DNA of 46,346 bases from Oscillospiraceae bacterium (GCA_017462785.1 JAFTQJ010000095.1:1-46346); one strand, 5' to 3'. Positions 27,850-36,714 are shown, counted from the stretch's first letter. The notes: generated by a model not told the origin, from the letters alone. Numbers and translations are program-made.

Positions 27850-29619
27850 ATGAAATTATGGAACAAACTGACTGCGTTCGTCACTGCACTGACGATCTGT
27901 GCCGGTACTGCCGGTGCGGTCACATTGAACACAAGGGCAGCCGATGACTGCAATGATGACTGGCTGCATGCAGTCGGCAGCCGTCTGTACGATCAGGACG
28001 GCAACGAGGTCTGGCTGACTGGTGCGAACTGGTTCGGCTTTAACTGCGGTGAAAACTGCGTGCACTATCTCTGGAGTGTGGATGTGGATGATGCACTGTC
28101 ATCCATCGCCGACCACGGCATCAACGTGCTCCGTATCCCGATTTCCACAGAGCTGCTCTATTCCTGGATGAACGGCACACCGAACCCCGTATCCAGTGTG
28201 CAGGCAAACAATGACCCTGCCTACACCATCAATCCCGATTTCTGTGATGCAAGCGGTGAGCTGAAGGACAGCATGGCGATCTTTGATGTCATTATGCAGA
28301 AGTGCAAGACCTACGGTCTGAAGGTCATTCTCGACGTGCACAGCCCGACAGCACACAACTCCGGTCATAACTACAACCTCTGGTACTACCATCCGGATGC
28401 AGGAAGCTCCGATACCATGGCGATCATGCCCGACGGTACAGAAGTGACCTCTGAAATGTGGATGGATACCCTCGTGTGGATCGCAGAAAAGTACAGCAAC
28501 GATGATACCATCATTGCCTATGACCTGAAGAACGAGCCGCACGGCAAGGGTCAGGAGGGTGCTGCCGCTGCAAAGTGGGACGGCTCCACCGATGAAAATA
28601 ACTGGCCGTATGCGGCAAAAACCTGTGCCGACAAGATGCAGAAGGTCAACCCCAATGCCCTGATCTTCATTGAGGGCGTGGAGCAGCAGGTGCGTAATGA
28701 CAGCTTTACATGGGGTCAGCCCGACTCCAAAACCAACCCCCCGTATTATCCGGGCTGGTGGGGCGGTCAGTTCAGAGGTGTGCGTCAGTACCCTGTGACA
28801 CTTGAAGCAACCGGCACCAGCAAGATCGTGTATTCTCCCCATGACTACGGCCCGTCCGTTTATGCTCAGACATGGTTTGATAAGGATTTCACCAGACAGA
28901 CCCTGCTGGACGACTATTGGTACGATACATGGGCATTCATCAATGAGGAGGAGATCGGTCCGCTGTTCATTGGTGAATGGGGCGGTCACATGGACGGTGC
29001 GGAAAACCAGAAGTGGATGACGCTCCTGCGTGACTATATGATTGACAAGCACATCAACCATACATTCTGGTGCCTGAATACCAACTCCGGCGACACCGGC
29101 GGTCTGTGGACTGCAATGGGCTTTTCTCCGGCAACCGGCTCCACCATTGAGTGGGACGAGGACAAATATGGTCTGATGGAGGAATCCCTCTGGCAGACCG
29201 ACAGCGGCAAGTACATCGGTCTTGACCATGCACGTCCGCTGGGTCTGAACGGCACCGGTATTTCCGTATCTGAATTCTATGCAAGCGGTGAGTCCAGCAA
29301 CCTCGATGCAGGCGGCAAGACCGACCCCGTTCCGGTAGAAACCACCGAGCCGCAGGAAACCACGGAAGAACCGACTGAAACCACACAGCCGCCGACCTAT
29401 GCACCCACTGCGGCTGTGTATGGTGATGTCAACGAGGATGGACAGGTTGGCATTGCCGATGTACTGCGTCTGAATCTCAGCCTGCTTACAGGTGAGGAGC
29501 TTTCCGAAAATGCGGCAATCAATGCCGATGTGGATCTCGATAATAAGCCCACCGCTGCGGATGCACTGAATATCCTGAAATTTGCGGTTAAGATCATCAC
29601 AGAACTGCCTGTGAAGTAA
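27850..29619 (+). CDS. GH5 cellulase with dockerin (first of a tandem pair)
   Basis: This 589-residue secreted enzyme hydrolyses beta-1,4-glucan. Residues 1-30 are a signal peptide. The (beta/alpha)8 GH5 domain covers about 35-480, with acid/base E229 in DLKNEPHG and nucleophile E376 in LFIGEWGGH. WLTGANWFGFNCGE near the start and the overall pattern resemble subfamily GH5_1. A Pro/Thr/Glu linker (about 490-522) leads to a dockerin at 525-589 (GDVNEDGQVGIADVLRLN, ADVDLDNKPTAADALNILK). GAGGAGG precedes the ATG. The next gene, a paralogue, follows after 16 bp with no terminator, so the pair forms an operon. Endo- versus exo-action cannot be read from sequence. Confidence 0.95.
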   Translation: MKLWNKLTAFVTALTICAGTAGAVTLNTRAADDCNDDWLHAVGSRLYDQDGNEVWLTGANWFGFNCGENCVHYLWSVDVDDALSSIADHGINVLRIPISTELLYSWMNGTPNPVSSVQANNDPAYTINPDFCDASGELKDSMAIFDVIMQKCKTYGLKVILDVHSPTAHNSGHNYNLWYYHPDAGSSDTMAIMPDGTEVTSEMWMDTLVWIAEKYSNDDTIIAYDLKNEPHGKGQEGAAAAKWDGSTDENNWPYAAKTCADKMQKVNPNALIFIEGVEQQVRNDSFTWGQPDSKTNPPYYPGWWGGQFRGVRQYPVTLEATGTSKIVYSPHDYGPSVYAQTWFDKDFTRQTLLDDYWYDTWAFINEEEIGPLFIGEWGGHMDGAENQKWMTLLRDYMIDKHINHTFWCLNTNSGDTGGLWTAMGFSPATGSTIEWDEDKYGLMEESLWQTDSGKYIGLDHARPLGLNGTGISVSEFYASGESSNLDAGGKTDPVPVETTEPQETTEEPTETTQPPTYAPTAAVYGDVNEDGQVGIADVLRLNLSLLTGEELSENAAINADVDLDNKPTAADALNILKFAVKIITELPVK

Positions 29620-29635
29620 GAAAGGGAGCATCATT

Positions 29636-31453
29636 ATGAAAATCTGGAAATCCATCGCTGCGGCTGCGGCAGCACTGACGCTCTGTGTCAGCACGCTTTC
29701 TGCCGGCGTTGCAGCTTCAATGAAAACCAATGCTGTCGATGACGGCAATGATGACTGGCTGCATGCAGTCGGCAGCCGCCTGTATGATAAGGACGGCAAC
29801 GAAGTCTGGCTGACCGGTGCGAACTGGTTCGGCTTCAACTGCTCTGAAAACTGTGCACACGGCATGTATGCCGCTGACGTGGATGTATTCCTGTCCAATG
29901 TTGCAGACAAAGGTGTCAACATCATCCGTTTCCCCATCTCCTCGGAGCTTCTGGTTTCGTGGATGGAGGGCAGCCCCAACCCTGTATCCAGCGTGCAGGC
30001 ATCCTACAGCCCGCCAGAGGATATTATCGGTGAGGATGGTTCCATAACTCCTGCCGGCAGCTATGGCAATATCAACAGGGAATTTGCGGAAGCGGACGGC
30101 AAGACCCTGAAAAACAGTATGGAGATCTTTGATGTCATCATGCAGAAGTGCAAGAAGTACGGCATCAAGGCAATGATCGACATTCACAGCCCCCACTCCG
30201 ACAACTCCGGTCATAACTATGAGCTGTGGTACGGCAAGGCTGGCGTGACAACGGACGTATGGATCGAAACACTCGTATGGCTGGCAGACAAGTACAGCAA
30301 CGATGATACCATCATTGGCTATGACCTGAAGAACGAGCCGCACGGCAAACGTGCTTATGATGCCACCTGCCCTGACAATATCGCAAAGTGGGACGGCACC
30401 ACCGATGAAAATAACTGGGCATATGCTGCAACCAAGTGTGCAAATGCCATTCTCGAAGTCAACCCCAATGCCCTGATCTTCATCGAGGGCGTGGAACAGT
30501 ACCCCAAGACCGAAAAGGGCTACACCTATGATACTCCCGACATCTGGGGTGCATCCGGTGACGCTTCTCCGTGGCATGGTGCATGGTGGGGCGGCAACCT
30601 GCGTGGTGTGCGTGATTATCCCATCGTGCCCGATTCCGGTACAAGCCAGATCGTATATTCTCCCCATGACTACGGCCCGTCCGTTTATGCTCAGACATGG
30701 TTTGACAAGGACTTCACCACACAGACCCTGCTGGATGACTACTGGTATGACACATGGGCATATATCGTGGAAGAGGACATTGCTCCGCTGCTGATCGGTG
30801 AGTGGGGCGGTCATATGGACGGCGACAAGAACCAGAAGTGGATGGAACTTCTGCGTGACTACATGATCGAAAACCATATCAACCACACATTCTGGTGCCT
30901 GAACCCCAACTCCGGCGACACCGGCGGTCTGCTGAGCTACGACTTCACCACATGGGATGACGAGAAGTACGGTCTGTTCGAGCTTTCTCTCTGGCAGACA
31001 GCAGAAAGCGGCAAGTACATCGGTCTTGACCACCAGAAGCCGCTGGGCGTGAACAATACCGGCATCAGCGTTTCCGAGTACTATGCAAGCTATGCAGCAT
31101 CCGAGGGCAGCAACCTTGATGCAGGCGGCAGCACTCCGCCCATCGAGATCGAAACCAATGCTCCCACAGAAACCGATGCTCCCACGGAAACACAGAAACC
31201 CACCGAAACTACCAAGGAAACGGATGGAACCAACGCATCCCCCGATGACGTTGTATATGGCGATGTCAACGAGGACGGTGCTGTCAGCATTGCGGATGTA
31301 CTGAGTCTGAACCTCAGTCTGCTTGCTGGTGAATCCCTCACTAAGACCGGTGCAGTGAATGCGGACGTGGATCTGGACGGTACACCGTCCTCCGCAGACG
31401 CACTCACCATCCTGAAATTTGCCATCGGCATCATCAAGGAACTTCCGGTATAA
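29636..31453 (+). CDS. GH5 cellulase with dockerin (second of a tandem pair)
   Basis: A 605-residue secreted paralogue of the preceding gene: signal peptide (1-33), GH5 domain (about 38-490) with acid/base E234 in DLKNEPHG and nucleophile E389 in LLIGEWGGH, a Thr/Glu/Pro linker with repeated PTET units (about 502-538), and a dockerin at 542-605. Long blocks are identical to the first copy (for example NWFGFNC, YSPHDYGPSVYAQTWFDKDF) but loop regions differ: around residues 125-150 it has an insertion rich in Gly and Pro, and it lacks the YYHPDAGSS loop of copy 1. These loops border the substrate cleft, so the two may differ in specificity or mode of action. Confidence 0.95.
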   Translation: MKIWKSIAAAAAALTLCVSTLSAGVAASMKTNAVDDGNDDWLHAVGSRLYDKDGNEVWLTGANWFGFNCSENCAHGMYAADVDVFLSNVADKGVNIIRFPISSELLVSWMEGSPNPVSSVQASYSPPEDIIGEDGSITPAGSYGNINREFAEADGKTLKNSMEIFDVIMQKCKKYGIKAMIDIHSPHSDNSGHNYELWYGKAGVTTDVWIETLVWLADKYSNDDTIIGYDLKNEPHGKRAYDATCPDNIAKWDGTTDENNWAYAATKCANAILEVNPNALIFIEGVEQYPKTEKGYTYDTPDIWGASGDASPWHGAWWGGNLRGVRDYPIVPDSGTSQIVYSPHDYGPSVYAQTWFDKDFTTQTLLDDYWYDTWAYIVEEDIAPLLIGEWGGHMDGDKNQKWMELLRDYMIENHINHTFWCLNPNSGDTGGLLSYDFTTWDDEKYGLFELSLWQTAESGKYIGLDHQKPLGVNNTGISVSEYYASYAASEGSNLDAGGSTPPIEIETNAPTETDAPTETQKPTETTKETDGTNASPDDVVYGDVNEDGAVSIADVLSLNLSLLAGESLTKTGAVNADVDLDGTPSSADALTILKFAIGIIKELPV

Positions 31454-31463
31454 TCCCGTACCA

Positions 31464-31496
31464 AAGAACCCTGCCGCACACAGCGGCAGGGTTCTT
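31464..31496 (+). terminator. Terminator of the GH5 operon
   Basis: A 14-bp stem, AAGAACCCTGCCGC with GCGGCAGGGTTCTT, loop ACACA, located 11 bp after the stop of the second GH5 gene. Confidence 0.85.
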
Positions 31497-31509
31497 GCTC
31501 TGCTTGCAT

Positions 31510-31542
31510 AAAAAGAAAGCCCCCGCAAAACGGGAGCTTTCA
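31510..31542 (-). terminator. Terminator of tRNA-Arg
   Basis: On the minus strand CTGAAAGCTCCCG, loop TTTT, CGGGGGCTTTC and then TTTTT. It lies downstream of tRNA-Arg and back to back with the GH5 terminator. Confidence 0.75.
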
Positions 31543-31570
31543 GACGCATTCGCCCATACGGGTTCTGCAT

Positions 31571-31647
31571 TGGCGTTCCTGAGGTGATTCGAACACCCGA
31601 CCTACCGCTTAGGAGGCGGTCGCTCTATCCAGCTGAGCTACAGAAAC
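31571..31647 (-). tRNA. tRNA-Arg (anticodon CCT)
   Basis: A 77-nt minus-strand cloverleaf with encoded CCA. Acceptor GTTTCTG pairs with CAGGAAC, the T-arm contains GTTCGAATC, and the anticodon stem ACCGC/GCGGT carries loop CTCCTAA, giving anticodon CCT for AGG codons. It has its own promoter and terminator. Confidence 0.95.
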
Positions 31648-31658
31648 ACTGCTCTTTC

Positions 31659-31687
31659 ATTATAGCATATTCACCAAAAAATTGCAA
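31659..31687 (-). promoter_or_regulatory. Sigma-A promoter of tRNA-Arg
   Basis: Minus strand: TTGCAA (31687-31682), a 17-bp spacer ending in TGC, TATAAT (31664-31659). Confidence 0.85.
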
Positions 31688-31860
31688 GCCCAATTTTCAG
31701 ATTGTCCGCCAATTTCTGTTTTTTGTGCAAGTTGATGAAAAACAGGAGCCTATCAGGGTCGTTTCGGGGTCGAAATCGAGGAAGTTCCGTGCAAAATATC
31801 TAAAAATGGAAAAGTTACCGTTTTGTAACAAATGAAAAAAAACGGCAAAAAAGTATACGA

Positions 31861-31894
31861 TGTGCACAAAAATTGGGAATGTTTTTTGTACACA
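31861..31894. promoter_or_regulatory. Inverted repeat, possible operator of the LacI-type regulator
   Basis: TGTGCACAAAAA (31861-31872) and TTTTTTGTACACA (31882-31894) form a long imperfect inverted repeat; each arm itself contains a palindrome (TGTGCACA; TGTACA). It lies 35 bp upstream of the -35 box. A GTGCACAAAAA also occurs upstream of the second GH9 promoter (21959). Binding by the neighbouring regulator is a guess. Confidence 0.4.
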
Positions 31895-31928
31895 ACATTC
31901 AAAAAAAATGAAAGAATGGATTTTTGCA

Positions 31929-31957
31929 TTGACTTTTTGGGCAGAGTGTTGTATATT
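31929..31957 (+). promoter_or_regulatory. Sigma-A promoter of the lacI-type gene
   Basis: TTGACT (31929-31934), a 17-bp spacer, TATATT (31952-31957), about 70 bp before the start codon. Confidence 0.75.
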
Positions 31958-32029
31958 TATGTTATGAAAGCAATCGCAATAGGCGGTGCTGACAAAGCGA
32001 ATGTACATCATTGTATTGAAGGTGTGTGA

Positions 32030-33043
32030 ATGGTTTCAATTAAAGACATTGCTTTAAGATGCAACGTATCTGCGGCGACAGTCAGTAAAGCACTGAACGA
32101 TCACAGTGATGTAGGTCCTGCAACCAAGCAGCGTGTGCGTGAGGCAGCCAGAGAAATGGGGTACCTCCCGAATTCGATGGCAAGGGGACTCAAGACGAAG
32201 AAATCCTATAATATAGGAGTGCTCATGGTGGACAAGGCGAACAGCGGCTTGACCCATCACTACTTCTCTTCGATCCTCGACAGCTTCAAAGTGACGATGG
32301 AGCAGAACGGCTATGACCTGACTTTCATCAGCAGTCATGTCGGAGATATTTCCTGTTCCTACTACGAGCACTGCGTCTACCGTAATGTGGACGGCGTATT
32401 TGTTGCCTGTGTGGATTTCAGCACGGATGCAGTCAAGCAGCTTCTGGAAAGTGACCTTCCGGTCGTTTCCATTGACTATGTGGGCGAGGGCGGTTACGCA
32501 GTCGTTTCCGATAATGAGAAGGGCATGCGTGATGCTCTGGAGTTTGCACTCGGCTGCGGACACAGAAAGATTGCTTACATCTACGGCGAAGATTCACAGG
32601 TCACAAGTGCACGGCTTTCGGCATTCTACGATGTCATGCAGGCACATGGATGTGAAGTGTGTGAACTGCTTCTCAGACAGGCGAAATACCTCGACGGCGA
32701 TCTCTCCTATCGGCTGACGCAGGAACTGCTCCAGTGCGGTGAACGCCCGACCTGCATTTTTTATCCCGATGATACCTGTGCTATAGCAGGCATGTCGGCA
32801 ATCAGGGAGGCTGGGCTTACGATCGGCAGGGACGTGTCCGTGATCGGATACGACGGTACACCGCTGCTGAGAATGCTCAGACCCCATCTGACGACGATCC
32901 AGCAGGATACCGAAACGATGGGCAGAAAGGCAGCGGATATGCTTCTCAGACTGCTTCGCAAACAGGAGATCCTCACCGAGGAACGTGTCCAGTACTGCAG
33001 CGGCACGCTTCTGAAAGGGGAAACGGTGGAAACACCGGTTTAA
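32030..33043 (+). CDS. LacI-family transcriptional regulator
   Basis: This 337-residue protein has the LacI layout. The N-terminal helix-turn-helix (about 1-25, SIKDIALRCNVSAATVSKAL) is followed by the hinge (PNSMARGLKTKKS) and a periplasmic-binding-protein-like effector domain (about 60-335) with CGHRKIAYIYGEDS and VSVIGYDGTPLLRMLRPHLT. Such regulators repress sugar genes until a specific saccharide binds. It lies 61 bp upstream of, and in line with, a carbohydrate ABC importer, so it probably controls that importer and perhaps nearby cellulase genes. The inducer is unknown; cellobiose or another beta-glucan product is a reasonable guess from context. Confidence 0.92.
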   Translation: MVSIKDIALRCNVSAATVSKALNDHSDVGPATKQRVREAAREMGYLPNSMARGLKTKKSYNIGVLMVDKANSGLTHHYFSSILDSFKVTMEQNGYDLTFISSHVGDISCSYYEHCVYRNVDGVFVACVDFSTDAVKQLLESDLPVVSIDYVGEGGYAVVSDNEKGMRDALEFALGCGHRKIAYIYGEDSQVTSARLSAFYDVMQAHGCEVCELLLRQAKYLDGDLSYRLTQELLQCGERPTCIFYPDDTCAIAGMSAIREAGLTIGRDVSVIGYDGTPLLRMLRPHLTTIQQDTETMGRKAADMLLRLLRKQEILTEERVQYCSGTLLKGETVETPV

Positions 33044-33052
33044 CTACGGAAT

Positions 33053-33077
33053 ATTATATTTCACAGGGAAATATAAT
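33053..33077. promoter_or_regulatory. Perfect inverted repeat between regulator and binding-protein gene
   Basis: ATTATATTTC-ACAGG-GAAATATAAT, a perfect 10-bp repeat ending 27 bp before the start codon of the binding-protein gene. It may be an operator, a promoter-proximal site or an mRNA 5' stem. AT-rich DNA nearby (TATAAT is inside the right arm) could also act as a -10 box. Confidence 0.5.
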
Positions 33078-33104
33078 AGATATATATTAAGGAGGAAATT
33101 ACCA

Positions 33105-34529
33105 ATGAGCAAACTGAAGAGAACACTTGCCCTGCTCGCAACACTGGCTATGGCTTCTACAGCATTCGTAGCTTGCGGCGGCGGCGACACAGAATCCAAG
33201 GAAGAGTCCAAGGCTGACAACAGTGCAGCAGAGTCCAAGGACGATGCAGGTGCAGAGTCTGAGGATGCAGGCACAGAGTCTGAGGATGCAGGCACTGAGG
33301 GTGCTGACCTCAAGCTGGCTGACGATGGCGACTGCCTGACAATCGTATGCTGGACTGACACTGACCTGAACAACATGTTCGACGTTTACACTGAGAAGAA
33401 TGCTGATGCAGTTGTTGGCGAGACCATCAAGTATCAGAACTGCGGTATGAACGGCGGTGAGGCTTCCACACAGTATGCTACATACCTGAACAGCGGCGAC
33501 GACGTTGACCTGTTCGTAGCAGAGGCTGGCTGGATCCTGAACTACATCAACGATGATTCTTTCGCAGCTCCGCTGTCCGATCTGGGCATCACAGAGGCTG
33601 ACTATGCAGATGCATATGACTACACTGTAAAGATCGCTACAGACAACAACGGCGTTCTGAAGGGTGCTTCCTGGCAGGCAGCAGCAGGCGGTTTCTGCTA
33701 CAACACAGACATCGCTTCTGAGAAGCTGGGTATCACAACTCCTGAGGATATGCAGGCAGCAATCGGCAGCTGGGATGGCTTCAAGGCAACTGCTGAGCAG
33801 CTGAAGACAGCTACTGACGGTGCTGTAACAATGTGTGCAACACTCGGCGGTCTGTGGCAGTGCTTCTCCACAGCTACAGGTGCAGCTTGGGTTGATGGTA
33901 CAACTCTGAACACCACAGCTGTTAAGGACTTCACAGCTATGGCTAAGGAAATGGTTGACGCTGGTTATGTAAATCCGGCTATCGATCAGTGGACAGCTGA
34001 CTGGACAAACGTTGGTCTGAACGGCGAGACTCTGGGTTACTTCTACTCCACATGGTGCCTCGGTGCAGGTGCACAGCTCGAGCAGAACGGCGGCACAGCT
34101 GGTAACTGGAACATCGTTGTAGGTCCGCAGGAATACTTCTGGGGCGGTTCTTGGCTCTGCGTATCCCCGAACTGCGACAACGCAAAGATGGCTGCTGACT
34201 TCATCAAGACATTCACTGTTGATGCTACAACAATGGAAGAGTATGCTCTGTACTCTGGCGACTTCGTAAACAACAAGACTGCTATGAACAACATCGTATC
34301 CGCTGGCACAAACAGCAATGCTCTGCTGGGCGGTCAGGATCAGTTCGCAGTTCTGGCTGACGTAGCTGCTGGTATCGACATGAGTGCTACTATCTCCAAG
34401 TATGACCAGTCCCTGAAGGACACATACCTGCCGGCTCTGAGAGACAATATCGACAAGTCTGTTGACGAAGTAGTTGCTGCATACACATCTGATGCACTGG
34501 CTGCTAACCCCGACCTCTCTGCTGAATAA
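33105..34529 (+). CDS. Carbohydrate ABC transporter, substrate-binding lipoprotein
   Basis: A 474-residue extracellular binding lipoprotein of the CUT1 family. The signal peptide ends in a lipobox-like FVAC (Cys24), where lipid would be attached. A Ser/Glu/Asp-rich acidic linker (about 28-65) with a repeated ESEDAGT unit follows, then the binding domain (about 68-470) with aromatic residues such as GGLWQCFSTATGAAW and EYFWGGSWLC suited to stacking on sugars. Codon bias is very strong, so expression should be high. AAGGAGG precedes the ATG. Two permease genes follow, separated by a hairpin. The ligand is probably an oligosaccharide, but its identity cannot be read from the sequence. Confidence 0.93.
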   Translation: MSKLKRTLALLATLAMASTAFVACGGGDTESKEESKADNSAAESKDDAGAESEDAGTESEDAGTEGADLKLADDGDCLTIVCWTDTDLNNMFDVYTEKNADAVVGETIKYQNCGMNGGEASTQYATYLNSGDDVDLFVAEAGWILNYINDDSFAAPLSDLGITEADYADAYDYTVKIATDNNGVLKGASWQAAAGGFCYNTDIASEKLGITTPEDMQAAIGSWDGFKATAEQLKTATDGAVTMCATLGGLWQCFSTATGAAWVDGTTLNTTAVKDFTAMAKEMVDAGYVNPAIDQWTADWTNVGLNGETLGYFYSTWCLGAGAQLEQNGGTAGNWNIVVGPQEYFWGGSWLCVSPNCDNAKMAADFIKTFTVDATTMEEYALYSGDFVNNKTAMNNIVSAGTNSNALLGGQDQFAVLADVAAGIDMSATISKYDQSLKDTYLPALRDNIDKSVDEVVAAYTSDALAANPDLSAE

Positions 34530-34571
34530 TTCAGATTGGCAATTGGACGCAAGTCTTAATTAAACCACAAA

Positions 34572-34614
34572 ATATGTGGCCTGTGGGGGTGTCATGCCCC
34601 CATAGGCACATGTT
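34572..34614 (+). promoter_or_regulatory. Strong hairpin between binding-protein and permease genes
   Basis: A long stem (ATGTGGCCTGTGGGGG against GCCCCCATAGGCACAT, with two mismatches) and no T-run after it. Such hairpins in binding-protein operons usually protect the upstream mRNA and lower permease expression. A role as partial terminator is also possible. Confidence 0.65.
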
Positions 34615-34643
34615 GTAATTTCATGTCGAGAGGGTGAAAGGAA

Positions 34644-35669
34644 ATGGCGTCAGCTGCACAGCGTCGTATTAAGTCAATTAGCTATGCCAAGTATGGATAT
34701 ATGTTCATTGCACCTTTTTTCCTTGTGTACTGCTTTTTCCAGATTTGGCCTTTGATCTACACATTTATTCTGTCTTTCCAGGGCAACCAGGCTAATAACG
34801 GCCAGTGGGTTGGACTGGACAACTACAACACCATCCTTTTTGGTGAAGGTATGGCTGCCGGTGCTGCGGATCTCCGTGGAGAATTCCTGCAGTCCCTTGG
34901 TAACACTTTCATTCTTTGGTTCGGTAACTTCATTCCGCAGATCCTGCTTTCTCTGCTTCTTGCGGTTTGGTTTACTGATGCCACAGTAAAGCTGCCCGGT
35001 AAGGGCTTCTTTAAGGTAGTAATGTACATGCCGAACATCATCACTGCTGCATCCGTTGCTGCTCTGTATGTTAACCTGTTCGGTGACTCCAAGTACTACT
35101 TCATCAACGCAACACTCATGAACATGGGTTTGGCAGAACCGATCGCATTCGTATCCGATCCGGTGATCTCCAAGATCATGGTTATGTTCATTCAGACATG
35201 GCTCTGGTTTGGTAATACAATGATCATGCTGATGTCCGGTATCATGGGTATCAACCCGTCCCTGTTTGAGGCTGCTAATATTGACGGTGCAAACTCCAGA
35301 CAGGTATTCTTCAGAGTGACTCTGCCCCTGCTGCAGCCGATTATGGTGTACACAATGATCACATCTATGATCGGTGGTCTGCAGATGTTCGATATTCCGT
35401 TCCTGTATCACACAGGTGCAAACTTCGACAGAGACCTCGAAACAGTTGCTGTATTCATTTACTACAACTTCAATAAGGGTACTGTTGAACAGGCAAACTA
35501 CGGTTACGCTGGTGCTGCCTCCATCATTATCTTTGTGATCACTGCTCTGCTCGGCTCCTTCACATTCTATTTCAACCGTGACAAGGATGAAATTGCGAAG
35601 AAGAAGCAGCGTAAGAGAGCTATGAAGCAGTATAAGGCAAGGATGAAGCAAGGAGGTCTGTCATTATGA
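34644..35669 (+). CDS. Carbohydrate ABC transporter permease 1 (CUT1, MalF type)
   Basis: A 341-residue inner-membrane permease with six or more spans. The EAA loop that contacts the ATPase is visible as NPSLFEAANIDGANSRQVFF followed by RVTLPLLQP. The C-terminus is Lys/Arg-rich and cytoplasmic. It is preceded by GAAAGGAA and overlaps the next permease gene by 4 bp. It would pair with the second permease and a shared ATPase of the MsiK type encoded elsewhere; no ATPase gene is in the window. Confidence 0.94.
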   Translation: MASAAQRRIKSISYAKYGYMFIAPFFLVYCFFQIWPLIYTFILSFQGNQANNGQWVGLDNYNTILFGEGMAAGAADLRGEFLQSLGNTFILWFGNFIPQILLSLLLAVWFTDATVKLPGKGFFKVVMYMPNIITAASVAALYVNLFGDSKYYFINATLMNMGLAEPIAFVSDPVISKIMVMFIQTWLWFGNTMIMLMSGIMGINPSLFEAANIDGANSRQVFFRVTLPLLQPIMVYTMITSMIGGLQMFDIPFLYHTGANFDRDLETVAVFIYYNFNKGTVEQANYGYAGAASIIIFVITALLGSFTFYFNRDKDEIAKKKQRKRAMKQYKARMKQGGLSL

Positions 35670-36577
35670 AGAACATGAAACAACAGTATGGACAGCCCAA
35701 GGATAATTACCATGCAAGAATTATGGCAAAGTCCATTGCGATCTTCTGCGTGTGCATTCTTCTGACTCTGATCTGTCTTGTTCCGATTTACATTCTGGCT
35801 GTTAACGCTACCCATGGTCACATGGATCTGGCTAAGAATCCGTCCAACTTCTGGTTCGGCAGCAGCATTGGTGACAACTTTGATACTCTGCTCGGTAAGG
35901 TAAAGACCGGTGCTGCACGTCAGTACTCCGGCTCCTTCGATGTAGTACAGGGTTATGTAAACAGCTTGCTCATCGCTGGCTGCACAACTGGTCTGACTGT
36001 ATTCTTCTCTGCTATGACAGCGTATGGTCTGACTGTATATGATTTCAAGCTCAGAGGTGCCGCATACACTCTCATCATCACTGTTATGATGATCCCGATG
36101 CAGGTATCTTCCGCAGGTTTCGTAAGATTCATGTATTCTCTGGGTCTGATCAACAACTTTATTCCGCTGATCGTACCGGCAATTGCCGCACCAGCAGTTG
36201 TATTCTACATGCGTTCGTATATGAAGTCCTCGTTCCCGCTGGACATCGTAGAAGCGTCGAGAATTGACGGCTGCGGCGAGTTCCGTACCTTCCTGACCAT
36301 CGCTATCCCGATGATGAAGCCGGCGATTGCTGTACAGGCAATCTTTGCATTCGTTGCAAACTGGAACAACTTCTACACACAGAACATGATCCTCAAGAGC
36401 GACAAGCTTGCTACCATGCCGATCATGGTAACCAAGGTACTCGGTTTCGACAAGAACGTAGACTACGGTGTAAACTACCTCTGCGTAACACTGTCCATTC
36501 TGCCGATCGTTGTGATTTATTTCTGTCTGTCCAAGTTCATCGTAGGCGGCGTAGCCCTCGGTGGTGTCAAGGAATAA
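35666..36577 (+). CDS. Carbohydrate ABC transporter permease 2 (CUT1, MalG type)
   Basis: A 303-residue permease with six spans. The EAA loop reads LDIVEASRIDGCGEFRTF followed by LTIAIPMMKP. It starts within the stop of permease 1 (ATGA overlap) after AAGGAGG, so the two are translationally coupled. Last gene of the importer operon; terminators follow at 36612 and 36715. Confidence 0.94.
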   Translation: MKNMKQQYGQPKDNYHARIMAKSIAIFCVCILLTLICLVPIYILAVNATHGHMDLAKNPSNFWFGSSIGDNFDTLLGKVKTGAARQYSGSFDVVQGYVNSLLIAGCTTGLTVFFSAMTAYGLTVYDFKLRGAAYTLIITVMMIPMQVSSAGFVRFMYSLGLINNFIPLIVPAIAAPAVVFYMRSYMKSSFPLDIVEASRIDGCGEFRTFLTIAIPMMKPAIAVQAIFAFVANWNNFYTQNMILKSDKLATMPIMVTKVLGFDKNVDYGVNYLCVTLSILPIVVIYFCLSKFIVGGVALGGVKE

Positions 36578-36611
36578 TCCGATCCGGATGTACTTACTTG
36601 AAATTTCAGAA

Positions 36612-36642
36612 ATGCCCGTCTTTTCAGGCGGGTGTTTCTTTA
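36612..36642 (+). terminator. Terminator of the ABC importer operon
   Basis: GAAATGCCCG, loop, CGGGTGTTTC then TTTAT, about 30 bp after the last permease stop. Confidence 0.6.
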
Positions 36643-36714
36643 TAGTGTAGAAAAATGGGGCCTTTTGGGAGTGCATTGCAGCTGCATTCCGATCCTCTGA
36701 CCCTCCAACATGAA

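Larger units (their letters stand above)
31648..32029. other. Regulatory region between tRNA-Arg and lacI-type gene
   Basis: This 382-bp AT-rich stretch holds the tRNA-Arg promoter (31659-31687), a long inverted repeat (31861-31894) and the lacI-type promoter (31929-31957). No gene is supported; short frames such as the one from 31832 lack ribosome binding sites. Confidence 0.7.

Noticed and set aside
27850-31453. Tandem GH5 genes as an assembly duplication
   Set aside because: The copies differ in many codons, loop lengths and linkers, so this is a genuine old duplication.
28099-31570. Two long antisense frames (626 and 617 codons) opposite the GH5 genes
   Set aside because: They resemble each other only because the sense genes are paralogues. 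They are not an independent protein family.
33190-33310. Repetitive acidic segment in the binding lipoprotein as a frameshift or sequencing error
   Set aside because: The frame stays open, codon bias is unchanged and acidic tethers are common in lipid-anchored binding proteins.
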